Below are positions 9,331-17,726 of a stretch of DNA of 64,000 bases, in pieces (the stretch's first letter is position 1; each line of letters opens with the position of its first letter). The translations under genes were made by a program, and so were the position numbers. The notes below the pieces were generated by a model that was not told where the DNA came from, made no database searches, and saw nothing but the letters and a program-made list of their open reading frames with translations. The stretch comes from an uncultured Alphaproteobacteria bacterium (GTDB lineage Bacteria; Pseudomonadota; Alphaproteobacteria; Rhodobacterales; Rhodobacteraceae): assembly GCA_902619165.1 (NCBI GenBank), contig CACNDI010000005.1, positions 1 through 64,000 of the forward strand, in the 5' to 3' direction.

Positions 9331-10125
9331 ATGCAAGAAAAAAAAGTGTGTTTAGTAATCGGTGCTGGAGCCGGCATTGGTGTGAATGTTGCAAAAAAAT
9401 TTGCAATCTCTGGTTACCATGCAGTGATTTCAAGGAGGACTAATCGAGAAGGTTTAGATAATTCAGTTGCAAACATTGAGAAGGAAGGGGGTAGGGCAAC
9501 AGGTTTTTTAATCAATGCAATTGAAGAAAATTCTTTAGAAAATCTTATTGAAAACGTCGAAGAGAGTATTGGCCCGATTAGCGTTGCAGTTTTTAATTTA
9601 GGATCTCAGATAGGTAATAGATCGCTATTTGAAACTTCTGATAAGGTATTTGAACGAGGCTGGAGAATGGCTACATTAGCTCTTTTTCGCACGGCCAAGA
9701 AGCTTTTTCCTTATATGGAAAAAAGGGGAGGAGGCACTCTTTTAGTAACTTCATCTACAGCAGCTGTCAGGGGCAATAAGGGGCAACATTCTCATGCTGC
9801 TTCTATGGGAGGACGACGTATGCTTTGCCAGACCCTAAACGCTGAGTTTTCAAGTAAAGGAATACATACGACACATATTATCATTGATGGAGCTGTTGAT
9901 GCCCCCGACACGCTAGGAAAAATGCTGGGTGAAGAAGCCTATCAAGCATTGCGAAAGGAAAAAGGCTTGGGAAAAGACGGTTTATTGTTGCCTGATAAAA
10001 TAGCTGAGACATATTATCATCTTGCTGACCAACATAGGTCAGCCTGGACACATGAAATTGATCTTAGAGCCTACAATGATGATCCCTGGTGGAACACGCC
10101 AAGAAATATAGCTAATAGTATCTAA
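9331..10125 (+). CDS. Atypical short-chain dehydrogenase/reductase (SDR) family protein
   Basis: 264 aa from the ATG at 9331 (GGTGA upstream); a longer frame from 9262 adds 23 residues that do not look like SDR. The Rossmann start VIGAGAGIG replaces the usual TGxxxGIG. The catalytic YxxxK is not present: the aligned segment reads HSHAASMGGRRM. Downstream VIIDGAVD fits the SDR fold. Similar SDRs without the tyrosine are known and their activity is uncertain. It converges with a thioesterase gene with a 4-bp overlap. Confidence 0.8.
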   Translation: MQEKKVCLVIGAGAGIGVNVAKKFAISGYHAVISRRTNREGLDNSVANIEKEGGRATGFLINAIEENSLENLIENVEESIGPISVAVFNLGSQIGNRSLFETSDKVFERGWRMATLALFRTAKKLFPYMEKRGGGTLLVTSSTAAVRGNKGQHSHAASMGGRRMLCQTLNAEFSSKGIHTTHIIIDGAVDAPDTLGKMLGEEAYQALRKEKGLGKDGLLLPDKIAETYYHLADQHRSAWTHEIDLRAYNDDPWWNTPRNIANSI

Positions 10126-10574
10126 TCAATCACTTTGTAAGGTTTTGGTGTGAACCACGAGCTATCTTGAGCTATTTCATTATGATAAAGGGACATTTGC
10201 TGAGTTCCTGAAGATACTGTGACATTGTTTTGGATTAATTGACATTGGGTAAACGCAAAATTCTTTCCCTCGCGGAGGATTGAGGCTTCTGTTGTTACCT
10301 TGCCAGGGCGACATGGGTTTAAATATTGTATATTTAAACCTAAAGTTAGCCCAGTGGTATAGCCTTTATGGATTAGATCGACCACGAAAAACATTGAAGC
10401 GTCTAAAATAAAGGAGACAGTTCCTCCGTGCGCTATTGTTCCCCTAGTATGACAAAACTCAATTGGTATATACCAATCGACTTTAACAGTTTTGTTTTTT
10501 GTATTTAGTTCGGTAACGCAAGGTTCAAGTCTTTCTTGTATTTTAGCATATCTAATCTCTAAAGGGTCTGTCAT
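10122..10574 (-). CDS. PaaI-type hotdog thioesterase family protein
   Basis: 150 aa, a single hotdog domain. The stretch from GTIAHGGTVSFILDASM (about residues 45-61) is the active-site helix with the HGG signature of PaaI/YbgC-like acyl-CoA thioesterases, followed by the LGLNIQYLNPCRPG strand. It probably hydrolyses acyl- or aryl-CoA in the cytoplasm. It is tail to tail with the SDR gene and divergent from the GDPD gene. Confidence 0.8.
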   Translation of the reverse strand: MTDPLEIRYAKIQERLEPCVTELNTKNKTVKVDWYIPIEFCHTRGTIAHGGTVSFILDASMFFVVDLIHKGYTTGLTLGLNIQYLNPCRPGKVTTEASILREGKNFAFTQCQLIQNNVTVSSGTQQMSLYHNEIAQDSSWFTPKPYKVID

Positions 10575-10640
10575 TTTTCACAACTACTTATTTTTGTATT
10601 ACTATCAAATATGAACATGATAAAAATAAAAAATATATAA

Positions 10641-11411
10641 ATGTGCAAGCAAATTTTTACACCAATAGCTCATAGAGGAGGTACCGAGGTAGCTTTTGAA
10701 AATACTTTTGAAGCGTTTGCTGATGCCTATGCGCTAGGTTATAGATGGCTCGAAACGGATGTGCAAATTTCCAAAGATGGATTTCTATACGCAATTCATG
10801 ATAATAATTTAAAGAGGACTGCTGGAATTAATATTAATATTGATAAGCTTAACTCTGAGGACTTAGATCAAATATTAATAAGCGGTAAACATAGGATCCC
10901 CAGGCTTGATTTATTGCTACGAAAATTTAATGACGTTACCTTTAACCTTGATGCTAAAAACATACATGCTGCTAAAGCCCTAGTAAACCTTCTAAATAAT
11001 GATAAATCCTTTCGAAACCTTTGTTTGGGTTCGTTTAGCCATAAAACGATGAATTATATGAGAGAGTTTTTGAAAAGAGATCTCCCAATGTCCTTTAGTA
11101 AATGGGAAGTATTCTCACTGATCTTGGACATTAAATTCAATAAAAACGCGAAATACAATGCTAGCTATCTTCAGATTCCGAAGAGCTATTTGGGCTATAA
11201 GCTCATATCAAAAAAATTGTTAGACTACTGCAAAAAAAATGGAATAAAGGTACATGTTTGGACAATTAATAAGAGGAACGATATGGAGAGTCTTATCGGG
11301 ATGGGAGTGGATGGCATAATGACTGATAATTGTCGAACTCTCTTAGATGCGACGAGGAAATATAGATTTGTCGATAAGGAAATAGTTTTAGAACCTTTTT
11401 CAATCTCTTAA
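10641..11411 (+). CDS. Glycerophosphodiester phosphodiesterase family protein
   Basis: 256 aa. Catalytic features of the GDPD TIM barrel are visible near the N-terminus: HRGG with the following ENT, LETDV (metal-binding Glu and Asp) and the IHDN histidine. The C-terminal VHVWTINK and GVDGIMTD segments are also family marks. It hydrolyses glycerophosphodiesters to glycerol-3-phosphate and an alcohol. No signal peptide is seen, so it is likely cytoplasmic, UgpQ-like. It stands alone between a divergent thioesterase and an MFS gene; no ugp transporter is nearby. Confidence 0.88.
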   Translation: MCKQIFTPIAHRGGTEVAFENTFEAFADAYALGYRWLETDVQISKDGFLYAIHDNNLKRTAGININIDKLNSEDLDQILISGKHRIPRLDLLLRKFNDVTFNLDAKNIHAAKALVNLLNNDKSFRNLCLGSFSHKTMNYMREFLKRDLPMSFSKWEVFSLILDIKFNKNAKYNASYLQIPKSYLGYKLISKKLLDYCKKNGIKVHVWTINKRNDMESLIGMGVDGIMTDNCRTLLDATRKYRFVDKEIVLEPFSIS

Positions 11412-11485
11412 ATATATTCGGTAATATGAAAATAGTTAATTTGTTGTTCTCTTTCAAGCCATAATAAACTTACAGAAAAAATATT

Positions 11486-12676
11486 TTGCAAACAAAAAAT
11501 CCTTCAATAATCGCTCTATCTACAGCTTCTGCTGTCTCTGTGACTGGTCTAGCTTTTATCAGCCCTGTAATTTTACTAATAAAAGATCATTATAACGTTA
11601 GTTCAAATGAAGTTCAGTTAACCATAACTATTTATCTTGTAGCTATCTGTATTTCTCAGGTTTTTTGGGGGCCTTTGTCCGATTTAATTGGAAGACGCAT
11701 AGTGTTAATAATCGGAGCTATTCTTTTTTCATTAGGTGGAATTTTAGCATCTTTAAATTTAGCTTTTGAGGTGTTTGTATTTTTTAGATTTTTGCAGGGA
11801 ATTGGTGCTGCGGCTTGTCTTTCAATGCCAAGAGTAATGTTGACTGAAAGCTATGGAGTAAAAAAAGCAGCAGCTAAAATGTCGATTTTATTGGCTTCTA
11901 TGGCTATTTTCCCAATCCTTAGTGCTGCTTTTGGTGGCTTGATTGGTGAGAATTATGGATGGCAAGTAAACTTTTTAACTCTATTTATCTTTGGTTCTCT
12001 TGTTTTTTTACTAAATTTCATCCATTCGCCTGAAACAATTAAAGATAAAAAAAAGTGCCTCACTTTGAGGGCAACATTTATAGATTTTAGATACTTATTT
12101 AAACAAAGTTCTTATCTTTATTTTGCAGGTGTCTCCTCCATTCAAGCTGCTTTTTTCTTTTCAATGGCCGGTTTTATGCCTTATCAATTTGAGCGCTTGG
12201 GCGCGTCACCGACCGAGTTTGGGCTTTGGTTTTCTTTAACCAGCATAGGTTATATTATCGGAAATTTACTTAGCAACTGGTATTCAAACCGGTTAGGTCT
12301 AGAGCAGTTTTCCCTTATAGGATGTTCTTGGTGTTTATTGTCGGTTATTTTAATGTTTTTATCGGAAATACCGGTAATTAGCTACCCACTAACACTTGCT
12401 TCTGCTTGTTTTTTGTTTGGATTAGGGAATGGGCTTATTTTAGCAAACGTGTTAGTTCTAGCACTTTCATCTGTCGAACAAAAACGTGTAGCCTCTGCAA
12501 GTGGAATTTTAGGTGCTATGCAGATGTTTTGCGGTGCGATTTTAGGAAGTTTGATAGTGCTTCTGGGAGGAGATAAGCAGTTTTGGGTCGCATTAACGAT
12601 TGTTTCAATTCTTAGTATGGTTTCTATACTATGTTGTTACCGTGGAGGGCTCTGGTCAAAAACCATGAAACCTTAA
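11486..12676 (+). CDS. MFS drug-resistance transporter, Bcr/CflA family
   Basis: 396 aa with about 12 membrane segments. The loop after TM2, GPLSDLIGRRIVLIIGA, is the MFS motif A in the form seen in Bcr/CflA multidrug efflux proteins. The RFLQGIGAAACLSMPRV segment is motif B (Arg in TM4). The start appears to be TTG at 11486, with a weak ribosome site. It is a single gene between GDPD and the serine hydrolase. Its substrate is not predictable. Confidence 0.83.
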   Translation: MQTKNPSIIALSTASAVSVTGLAFISPVILLIKDHYNVSSNEVQLTITIYLVAICISQVFWGPLSDLIGRRIVLIIGAILFSLGGILASLNLAFEVFVFFRFLQGIGAAACLSMPRVMLTESYGVKKAAAKMSILLASMAIFPILSAAFGGLIGENYGWQVNFLTLFIFGSLVFLLNFIHSPETIKDKKKCLTLRATFIDFRYLFKQSSYLYFAGVSSIQAAFFFSMAGFMPYQFERLGASPTEFGLWFSLTSIGYIIGNLLSNWYSNRLGLEQFSLIGCSWCLLSVILMFLSEIPVISYPLTLASACFLFGLGNGLILANVLVLALSSVEQKRVASASGILGAMQMFCGAILGSLIVLLGGDKQFWVALTIVSILSMVSILCCYRGGLWSKTMKP

Positions 12677-12738
12677 AATTAATTTATTTGTGAAGCTAAT
12701 CGACAAGAGATATATATAAATTCTTAAAGGAATAGGCG

Positions 12739-13929
12739 ATGACTAAATTGAATTTAAATGATGAAAAACTTAAAGCGTGGATGGATAGTTATGTAAAGAA
12801 AAGTAGGTTTAATGGGTGTTCTTTAAGTATAGCAGATATAGAGGGTAATACTCTTCTAGACCTTGCTAGCGGTCACGCCGACAAAGACAAAACTAAAGAA
12901 TTTAATTCACAATCCATAGTGAGAATTTTTTCGATGACGAAGGCTATCGTTTCGACATGTCTGCTTCAATTAACTTATGACAAAAAGATAAATCTTGAAG
13001 ATACATTAGACCATTATTTTGATAATTACTCCGATTGCTATGCTCTTATTAAAAATGCGAAAAATGTTTCTGAAATTGAAAAGACAAAAGCACCTTCTAT
13101 TTATCAATTACTTAATCATACTTCAGGATTATCTTATTTTTTTAATGATGATTTAATCGGGAAGGAATATTTAAAGCAAAATCTTACGGCTACTCCTGAT
13201 AACGATAATCTTTCGGTTTTCGTAGAAAAGATATCTAGTTTACCTTTAGCCTTTAAGCCTGGTACAGAATGGAATTATTCCGTCGGGATTGATATTGCTG
13301 GGCGATTAATTGAGATAATTTCGGGTGAGCCCCTGGATGCTTATATAAGGAAAAATTTATTCGATTTACTGGATATGAAAGACACTCAATTTTTTCTGCC
13401 AAAGACAAAAGTTGATCGTTTTACAGATTGTTTTTTTTACAATGAGATGCATGAGAATTTTTTACCTCTGGTTAAGCAATATGAAAATTTCAATTATCAA
13501 AAAGATCAAGTAACAAATTTCTCTGGTGGATCAGGACTTTTATCGACCGGTCGTGATTATCTTAAATTTGCAAGTCTTTTGCTTAATAGCGGGAAACATA
13601 ATAACACAAGAATCTTTGACAACGATGTTATAAGTAGCATTAGAGTAAATTCATTAGATCAAGATATAGCATCGATCGGTGTAGAAACTTTTGCACAGAT
13701 GCCAACAATAGGCATGGGCCATAGCCTGGCAGGTAGCGTAATTACTAACCCCCATCCAGATTTCACCAGTAATCTTGGAGATTTCGGTTGGGGCGGCATG
13801 GCAAGTAATTATTTTTGGATTGACTTTAAAAAAGGGTACACGGCGGTGTTTATGACCCAATTGTTGCCGTCTGCTTCTTATCCCAATAGAAAAGAACTTA
13901 AAAAATTAGTTCATCAGTCTTTGCATTGA
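12739..13929 (+). CDS. Serine hydrolase, class C beta-lactamase / esterase family
   Basis: 396 aa with the catalytic SxxK at S65-K68 (SMTK) and the second-motif tyrosine at Y180 (YSV in place of YxN). A GWGG-containing C-terminal segment stands where the KTG motif occurs. No signal peptide is seen, so an esterase or carboxypeptidase-like role is more likely than antibiotic hydrolysis. The start ATG follows AAAGGA at suitable spacing. Two hairpins and a T-run terminator lie downstream. Confidence 0.85.
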   Translation: MTKLNLNDEKLKAWMDSYVKKSRFNGCSLSIADIEGNTLLDLASGHADKDKTKEFNSQSIVRIFSMTKAIVSTCLLQLTYDKKINLEDTLDHYFDNYSDCYALIKNAKNVSEIEKTKAPSIYQLLNHTSGLSYFFNDDLIGKEYLKQNLTATPDNDNLSVFVEKISSLPLAFKPGTEWNYSVGIDIAGRLIEIISGEPLDAYIRKNLFDLLDMKDTQFFLPKTKVDRFTDCFFYNEMHENFLPLVKQYENFNYQKDQVTNFSGGSGLLSTGRDYLKFASLLLNSGKHNNTRIFDNDVISSIRVNSLDQDIASIGVETFAQMPTIGMGHSLAGSVITNPHPDFTSNLGDFGWGGMASNYFWIDFKKGYTAVFMTQLLPSASYPNRKELKKLVHQSLH

Positions 13930-13935
13930 TAGCAT

Positions 13936-14058
13936 AGCGGTATTGCAAAAATGCATGTTGTGAATGCAAAGATCCAGAAGTAGAAAATAAGCAGTTGCTA
14001 ACGTCTGCTAGCAACATTCCTCCCTTCACTGGGCCGTATTAATTGCGGCCTTTTTTTT
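13936..14058 (+). ncRNA. Candidate small RNA ending in an intrinsic terminator
   Basis: The gap after the serine hydrolase holds a perfect 7-bp hairpin (GTTGCTA 13994-14000 with TAGCAAC 14009-14015), a single-stranded TCCTCCC (about 14019-14025) and then the terminator hairpin. A CCUCC-type anti-Shine-Dalgarno stretch between two stems is a layout seen in several alphaproteobacterial trans-acting sRNAs. No convincing promoter was found, so it could also be a processed 3' UTR or simply the gene's terminator region. Confidence 0.3.
14032..14058 (+). terminator. Rho-independent terminator
   Basis: The stem GGCCG (14032-14036) / CGGCC (14046-14050), loop of 9 nt, is followed directly by eight Ts (14051-14058). 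It ends transcription from the serine-hydrolase gene or the small RNA candidate. Confidence 0.85.
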
Positions 14059-14106
14059 CGTTTAATTTCAAAAATTGTAGTTTACTATAGACTGAATGGG
14101 GTCCAA

Positions 14107-14268
14107 ATGGTTAGATTCATGCTTAAATTAATCGGAGCATCGTTTTTGGTGCTTTGGTGGCTAATATCAGGTTTTTTGAAAAAAATACTGGATGTCTTAA
14201 AATTAATTGCAAGGATTAAGAAAATATTTGTTAGTCAAAAAGAAAATTCTAAAGGGGGAGATAGATGA
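14107..14268 (+). CDS. 53-aa single-pass membrane protein, coupled to acyl-CoA dehydrogenase
   Basis: The ATG at 14107 opens a 53-codon frame beginning MVRFMLKLIG. One hydrophobic segment (about residues 5-24, with LWW) is followed by a lysine-rich amphipathic tail. The stop TGA overlaps the ATG of the acyl-CoA dehydrogenase (ATGA), and the dehydrogenase ribosome site AAAGGGGGAG lies inside its last codons, so translation is probably coupled. It starts about 50 bp after the terminator. No family is recognised; it may tether or modulate the neighbouring enzyme. Confidence 0.6.
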   Translation: MVRFMLKLIGASFLVLWWLISGFLKKILDVLKLIARIKKIFVSQKENSKGGDR

Positions 14269-15437
14269 TGAAGGATATAAATTTCAAACAGTCTGAGGAT
14301 GCATTATTTCTCGAAGAAGAACACATTATCTTAAAAGAACAGATTAAAAAATTCGTTGAAAATGAAGTAAAACCGAAAGCTACAAAATGGGAAGTGGATG
14401 GCTTTATACCAAGAGAAGTTTTTAAACATATGGGAGCTCTAGGGTTTTTAGGCATTACTTATCCTACTGAATTTGGTGGGTCCGACATGGATGTTCGGGG
14501 TAGTGTGGTTTTTGCTGAAGAACTCGGCAAGTCAACATTTTCTGGCTTTGCAATAGCTTCTTTAGTGCATACTGATATGGCTTCAGTTCATTTATTAAAT
14601 GCCGGTAATATAGAGCAAAAGGAAAAGTATCTTGGCGATATAATTTTAGGAAATAAAATATCTTGCGTTGCGGTAACAGAACCACATGCTGGGTCTGATG
14701 TAAAAAATATAAGAACGAAGGCTCAAAAAGTCGGAAGTAAATATATCATCAATGGATCGAAAATTTTTATTACGAATGGAGTTCATGCTGATATATATTT
14801 TGTTGCAGCAAAAACTAGTGATGGATTGCAGCAATCAAGCAATATAACAATGTTTATTGTAAGAAAGAATAACCCCGGGCTGATTATAAATAAGCAGTTA
14901 GATAAGCACGGGTGGAGGTGTTCAGATACTGCGGAACTTTTTTTTCAGGACTGTGAGGTAGAGGAAGCCGATGTGCTAGGGACTCTAAATAAAGGCTTTT
15001 ACGCAATTATGCAAAACTTTCAGAATGAGAGATTAGTTATGGGTTCAATGGCTATGGGTGAGGCACAAGCTGCTATTGATACCACTGTAGATTATGTTAA
15101 AAATAGAGATGCTTTTGGTGGGAAGTTATGGGAAAAACAGACGGTTAGACATAAGCTTGCGGAACTCCAATCAAAAGTGACTGCTGCACGCTACATGGTA
15201 TATGGTGTTGCCAATAAAGTCAGGCTTGGGATCGATGTGATAAAAGAAGTATCAATGATTAAAGTTCTTTGTGGAGAGCTAGTTAACGAAGTAATGTATG
15301 CTTGTCTTCAGTTACACGGTGGAACTGGATACATGACAGGGACGGATATTGAAAGATTAACTAGAGATGCTAGAGCTCAATCGATTGGAGGAGGTGCTAC
15401 CGAGGTTATGTTGGAAGAGGTAGCCAAGCGTATGTAG
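14265..15437 (+). CDS. Acyl-CoA dehydrogenase family protein
   Basis: 390 aa with the three ACAD domains. VTEPHAGSD (about residues 144-152) and the LHGGTGYM / RDARAQSIGGG C-terminal motifs are clear. The usual catalytic Glu after GGxGY is missing (the segment reads GGTGYMTGTD). Instead E255 in NERLVMG aligns with the helix-G glutamate used by isovaleryl-CoA and long-chain enzymes. It introduces a trans-2 double bond into acyl-CoA using FAD. Two ATGs are adjacent (14265 and 14268) after a very strong AAAGGGGGAG. A crotonase gene converges on it, fitting fatty or branched-chain acid breakdown. Confidence 0.9.
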   Translation: MMKDINFKQSEDALFLEEEHIILKEQIKKFVENEVKPKATKWEVDGFIPREVFKHMGALGFLGITYPTEFGGSDMDVRGSVVFAEELGKSTFSGFAIASLVHTDMASVHLLNAGNIEQKEKYLGDIILGNKISCVAVTEPHAGSDVKNIRTKAQKVGSKYIINGSKIFITNGVHADIYFVAAKTSDGLQQSSNITMFIVRKNNPGLIINKQLDKHGWRCSDTAELFFQDCEVEEADVLGTLNKGFYAIMQNFQNERLVMGSMAMGEAQAAIDTTVDYVKNRDAFGGKLWEKQTVRHKLAELQSKVTAARYMVYGVANKVRLGIDVIKEVSMIKVLCGELVNEVMYACLQLHGGTGYMTGTDIERLTRDARAQSIGGGATEVMLEEVAKRM

Positions 15438-15452
15438 CAAAGTCATAATGGT

Positions 15453-16196
15453 TTATTTGAAGAATTCCCCTTTTAGGTTTCCATAAGCTAAACTAAAAAT
15501 ATCTTGATCATTGTAAGAAGTGGCTTTAGCAAGTGCATTCGAATGATTGTTTACGCTCTCTTTAGTCAAGATAAAAGGCAAACGTGGCATTTTTGTTGTT
15601 TTTTTAGCGAGATTAATTGTTTCCAGCTCGAGTTTGCTTGTACTTAAATAGCTGTCGATTAGCCCCCAATCTTTTGCGGTTGAAGAGTTTAGTTTTTCTG
15701 CCACTAGCAGAAGCCTTTTTGTTTTTGCAGGACCTATTAAAGCAATTAACCTAGGTACTGATCCCCAGCTCATATTTAACCCTCTCTCAACTTCCGGTAC
15801 ATAAAATTTTGCTGCCGTTTCAGCAAGTCTCAAGTCACATGAGATAGCAAGAGCAACTCCACCTCCCACGCACCATCCCCTAATTTTACATACGGTTAGA
15901 CAGCTAAGCTTTTCCCACGCATCACACATGATCTTTCCAAGTTGAAAGTAATTTCTGTTCTCTTCAAAACCAAGCTTTTTAAGCCTTAAAAACTCTTTAT
16001 CCTTTAAATCAAAGCCAAAAGAAAAATTTTGTTTGCCTCCAGACAAAATGATTGCCATCAAATTATTATTTTTGCCTAGATTGTTGGCAACCTCTGTTAG
16101 CTTCCGAATAACATCCAGCGACAAAAGGTTTGAATGCTTTCCGCTATCAAATGAAACAGAGACTATTTTATCCGTTATAAACTCAACGTTAACCAT
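15453..16196 (-). CDS. Enoyl-CoA hydratase/isomerase (crotonase) family protein
   Basis: 247 aa from the ATG at 16196; an in-frame ATG at 16214 adds six residues. The oxyanion-hole segments FGFDLKD and GWCVGGGVALAISCDLRLA are typical of crotonases. Glu in the EVERGLNMSWGSVPRL region corresponds to the active-site helix. It acts on CoA thioesters in the cytoplasm. The reaction (hydratase, isomerase or hydrolase) cannot be fixed from sequence. It is tail to tail with the acyl-CoA dehydrogenase. Confidence 0.82.
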   Translation of the reverse strand: MVNVEFITDKIVSVSFDSGKHSNLLSLDVIRKLTEVANNLGKNNNLMAIILSGGKQNFSFGFDLKDKEFLRLKKLGFEENRNYFQLGKIMCDAWEKLSCLTVCKIRGWCVGGGVALAISCDLRLAETAAKFYVPEVERGLNMSWGSVPRLIALIGPAKTKRLLLVAEKLNSSTAKDWGLIDSYLSTSKLELETINLAKKTTKMPRLPFILTKESVNNHSNALAKATSYNDQDIFSLAYGNLKGEFFK

Positions 16197-16363
16197 CAAT
16201 CCGATAATAAACATTTTTTCAGATAAATAAATTATATTTGACTATTAGATTTAATAATCTGACTTTAAATTTTAGGTTTTAAAAATTAAGCCTCTTAATA
16301 AAAATAAATAATCGATAGCTTTCTCGTTTTGTTGGTGTATCCTTTTGGAAAAGAGGTTTTCTT

Positions 16364-17158
16364 ATGGACGTGATATTTCATGGTGTGCGAGGATCAACTC
16401 CTACTGCTGACCAAAATTTTCTAAAGTATGGCGGAAGCACGACCTGCACTGAAATACTTCATGAACAATTTCAAATTATTTTTGATGCCGGAACAGGCTT
16501 TCAAAATGTAACGATACTAAAAGATCGTCCTACATATTTGATTTTCTCTCATTTTCATTATGACCATATTCAAGGCTTGCCTTTCAATCATCAGATTTTT
16601 GACCCCTCCAATAAAGTAACAATTTCTTCTGGGCTAGTAAAAGCAAATGAGTTGAGAGAAGTGTTTGTAAGAGCTTTCCAACCGATGTATTTTCCAATTC
16701 CATTGGTAGACACTCTAAAAAATTTAAAGTTTGTGGAATTTGATTTGATTATGGCTGATCTTGAGCATCTATGTTCTTTAAGTACCATAGAGTTAAATCA
16801 CCCGGGGGGAGCTGCCGGATATATTGTTGAAAAAGATAAGAAAAAAGTATGTGTTTTTCTTGATCACGAGTATGGGCAGGAACCACTTATTGATGATCAG
16901 CTTATTAGTAGCGCTACAGATAGTGACCTAGTTGTATGGGATGGAATGTTTTTAGATGAAGAACTTCCGCCCAAAAAAGGCTGGGGACATTCTAGTATTG
17001 AGCAGGGAATTACTTTCTCCGAAAAAACTGCCTGCAAAAACTTAGCCATAGCCCATCATGCGCCAAGTAGAAGTGACGAGCAACTTAACGAGCACTCTAA
17101 TAATCTATCAAGCGACAAGGTTTTTTTTGCCCATCAGGGCTTGTCCCACTCGGTGTGA
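16364..17158 (+). CDS. MBL-fold metallohydrolase
   Basis: 264 aa. The metal-binding signature HxHxDH is at H63, H65, D67 and H68 (SHFHYDHIQG). An early GVRGSTP and GGSTTC region plus later HPGGA, FLDHE and HHAPSRSD segments are typical of the RNase Z / cyclic-phosphodiesterase-like MBL branch. A clear AAAGAGG precedes the ATG. It is directly followed by a stand-alone cyclic-nucleotide-binding domain gene, which hints at nucleotide signalling or a shared stress role; the substrate is unknown. Confidence 0.82.
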   Translation: MDVIFHGVRGSTPTADQNFLKYGGSTTCTEILHEQFQIIFDAGTGFQNVTILKDRPTYLIFSHFHYDHIQGLPFNHQIFDPSNKVTISSGLVKANELREVFVRAFQPMYFPIPLVDTLKNLKFVEFDLIMADLEHLCSLSTIELNHPGGAAGYIVEKDKKKVCVFLDHEYGQEPLIDDQLISSATDSDLVVWDGMFLDEELPPKKGWGHSSIEQGITFSEKTACKNLAIAHHAPSRSDEQLNEHSNNLSSDKVFFAHQGLSHSV

Positions 17159-17171
17159 AATAAGTAATAAG

Positions 17172-17510
17172 ATGAAAAAGTTAGATTATAAGGCCGGTCA
17201 ATATATTTTCAAAGCAGGAGATAAAGGCAAAGAAATCTTTTTACTCATGTCAGGAGATGTTGGTATTTTTTTGCCAACAAATGATACCAAGGATCCAAAT
17301 TTTAAAGTTGGAGAGAATGAAGTTTTTGGAGAAATGGGCGTTATTGAACACAAACCCAGAATGGCTAGTGCACGCTGTATGTCAGATGCCACTGTAATTG
17401 CCTTGTCTGAAAGTGAATTTGAGGCAAGAGTTGAGAAAGCAGATCCTTTTATCAGAGCCCTGTTAAGAATACTCTCTCAGACAGTAAGAAATTTGCAGGA
17501 TAAAAAATGA
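17172..17510 (+). CDS. Stand-alone cyclic nucleotide-binding (CRP/cNMP) domain protein
   Basis: 112 aa from the ATG at 17172, forming one cNMP-binding beta barrel. It has a GDKGKEIFLLMSGDVGIF strand pair and the FGEMGVIEHKPRMASARC phosphate-binding cassette (GE...R). No helix-turn-helix follows, so it is not a transcription factor by itself. It starts 14 bp after the MBL gene and overlaps the following lipoprotein gene by 4 bp (ATGA). Ligand and partner are unknown; the MBL enzyme is the natural candidate. Confidence 0.83.
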   Translation: MKKLDYKAGQYIFKAGDKGKEIFLLMSGDVGIFLPTNDTKDPNFKVGENEVFGEMGVIEHKPRMASARCMSDATVIALSESEFEARVEKADPFIRALLRILSQTVRNLQDKK

Positions 17511-17716
17511 TTTTTAAAAATGCTGGGAGAATAGTTTTATTTACTATTTTCATACCGTTAATATTTGTTGGTTGTCAGTCAACCGTAGACCAGCTTACTA
17601 TTTCTACTTGTAAGGTGGTAGAAACAAATGTTGCGAAATGCAGTCAGCTGATAGCTGATGATATTTCTGATAAAAATGCAAATACACTGTCGGCCGTCAA
17701 CGAGGGTGACTTGTAA
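17507..17716 (+). CDS. Small lipoprotein
   Basis: 69 aa with a basic N-terminus, a hydrophobic core and a lipobox ending FVGC near residue 23. The mature part is about 47 residues with two further cysteines. Its ATG overlaps the stop of the cNMP-domain gene and YjbQ starts 10 bp after it, so it is in a tight operon. No family is recognised. It is expected to be lipid-anchored in the inner or outer membrane. Confidence 0.65.
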   Translation: MIFKNAGRIVLFTIFIPLIFVGCQSTVDQLTISTCKVVETNVAKCSQLIADDISDKNANTLSAVNEGDL

Positions 17717-17726
17717 ATTTTAGTTC

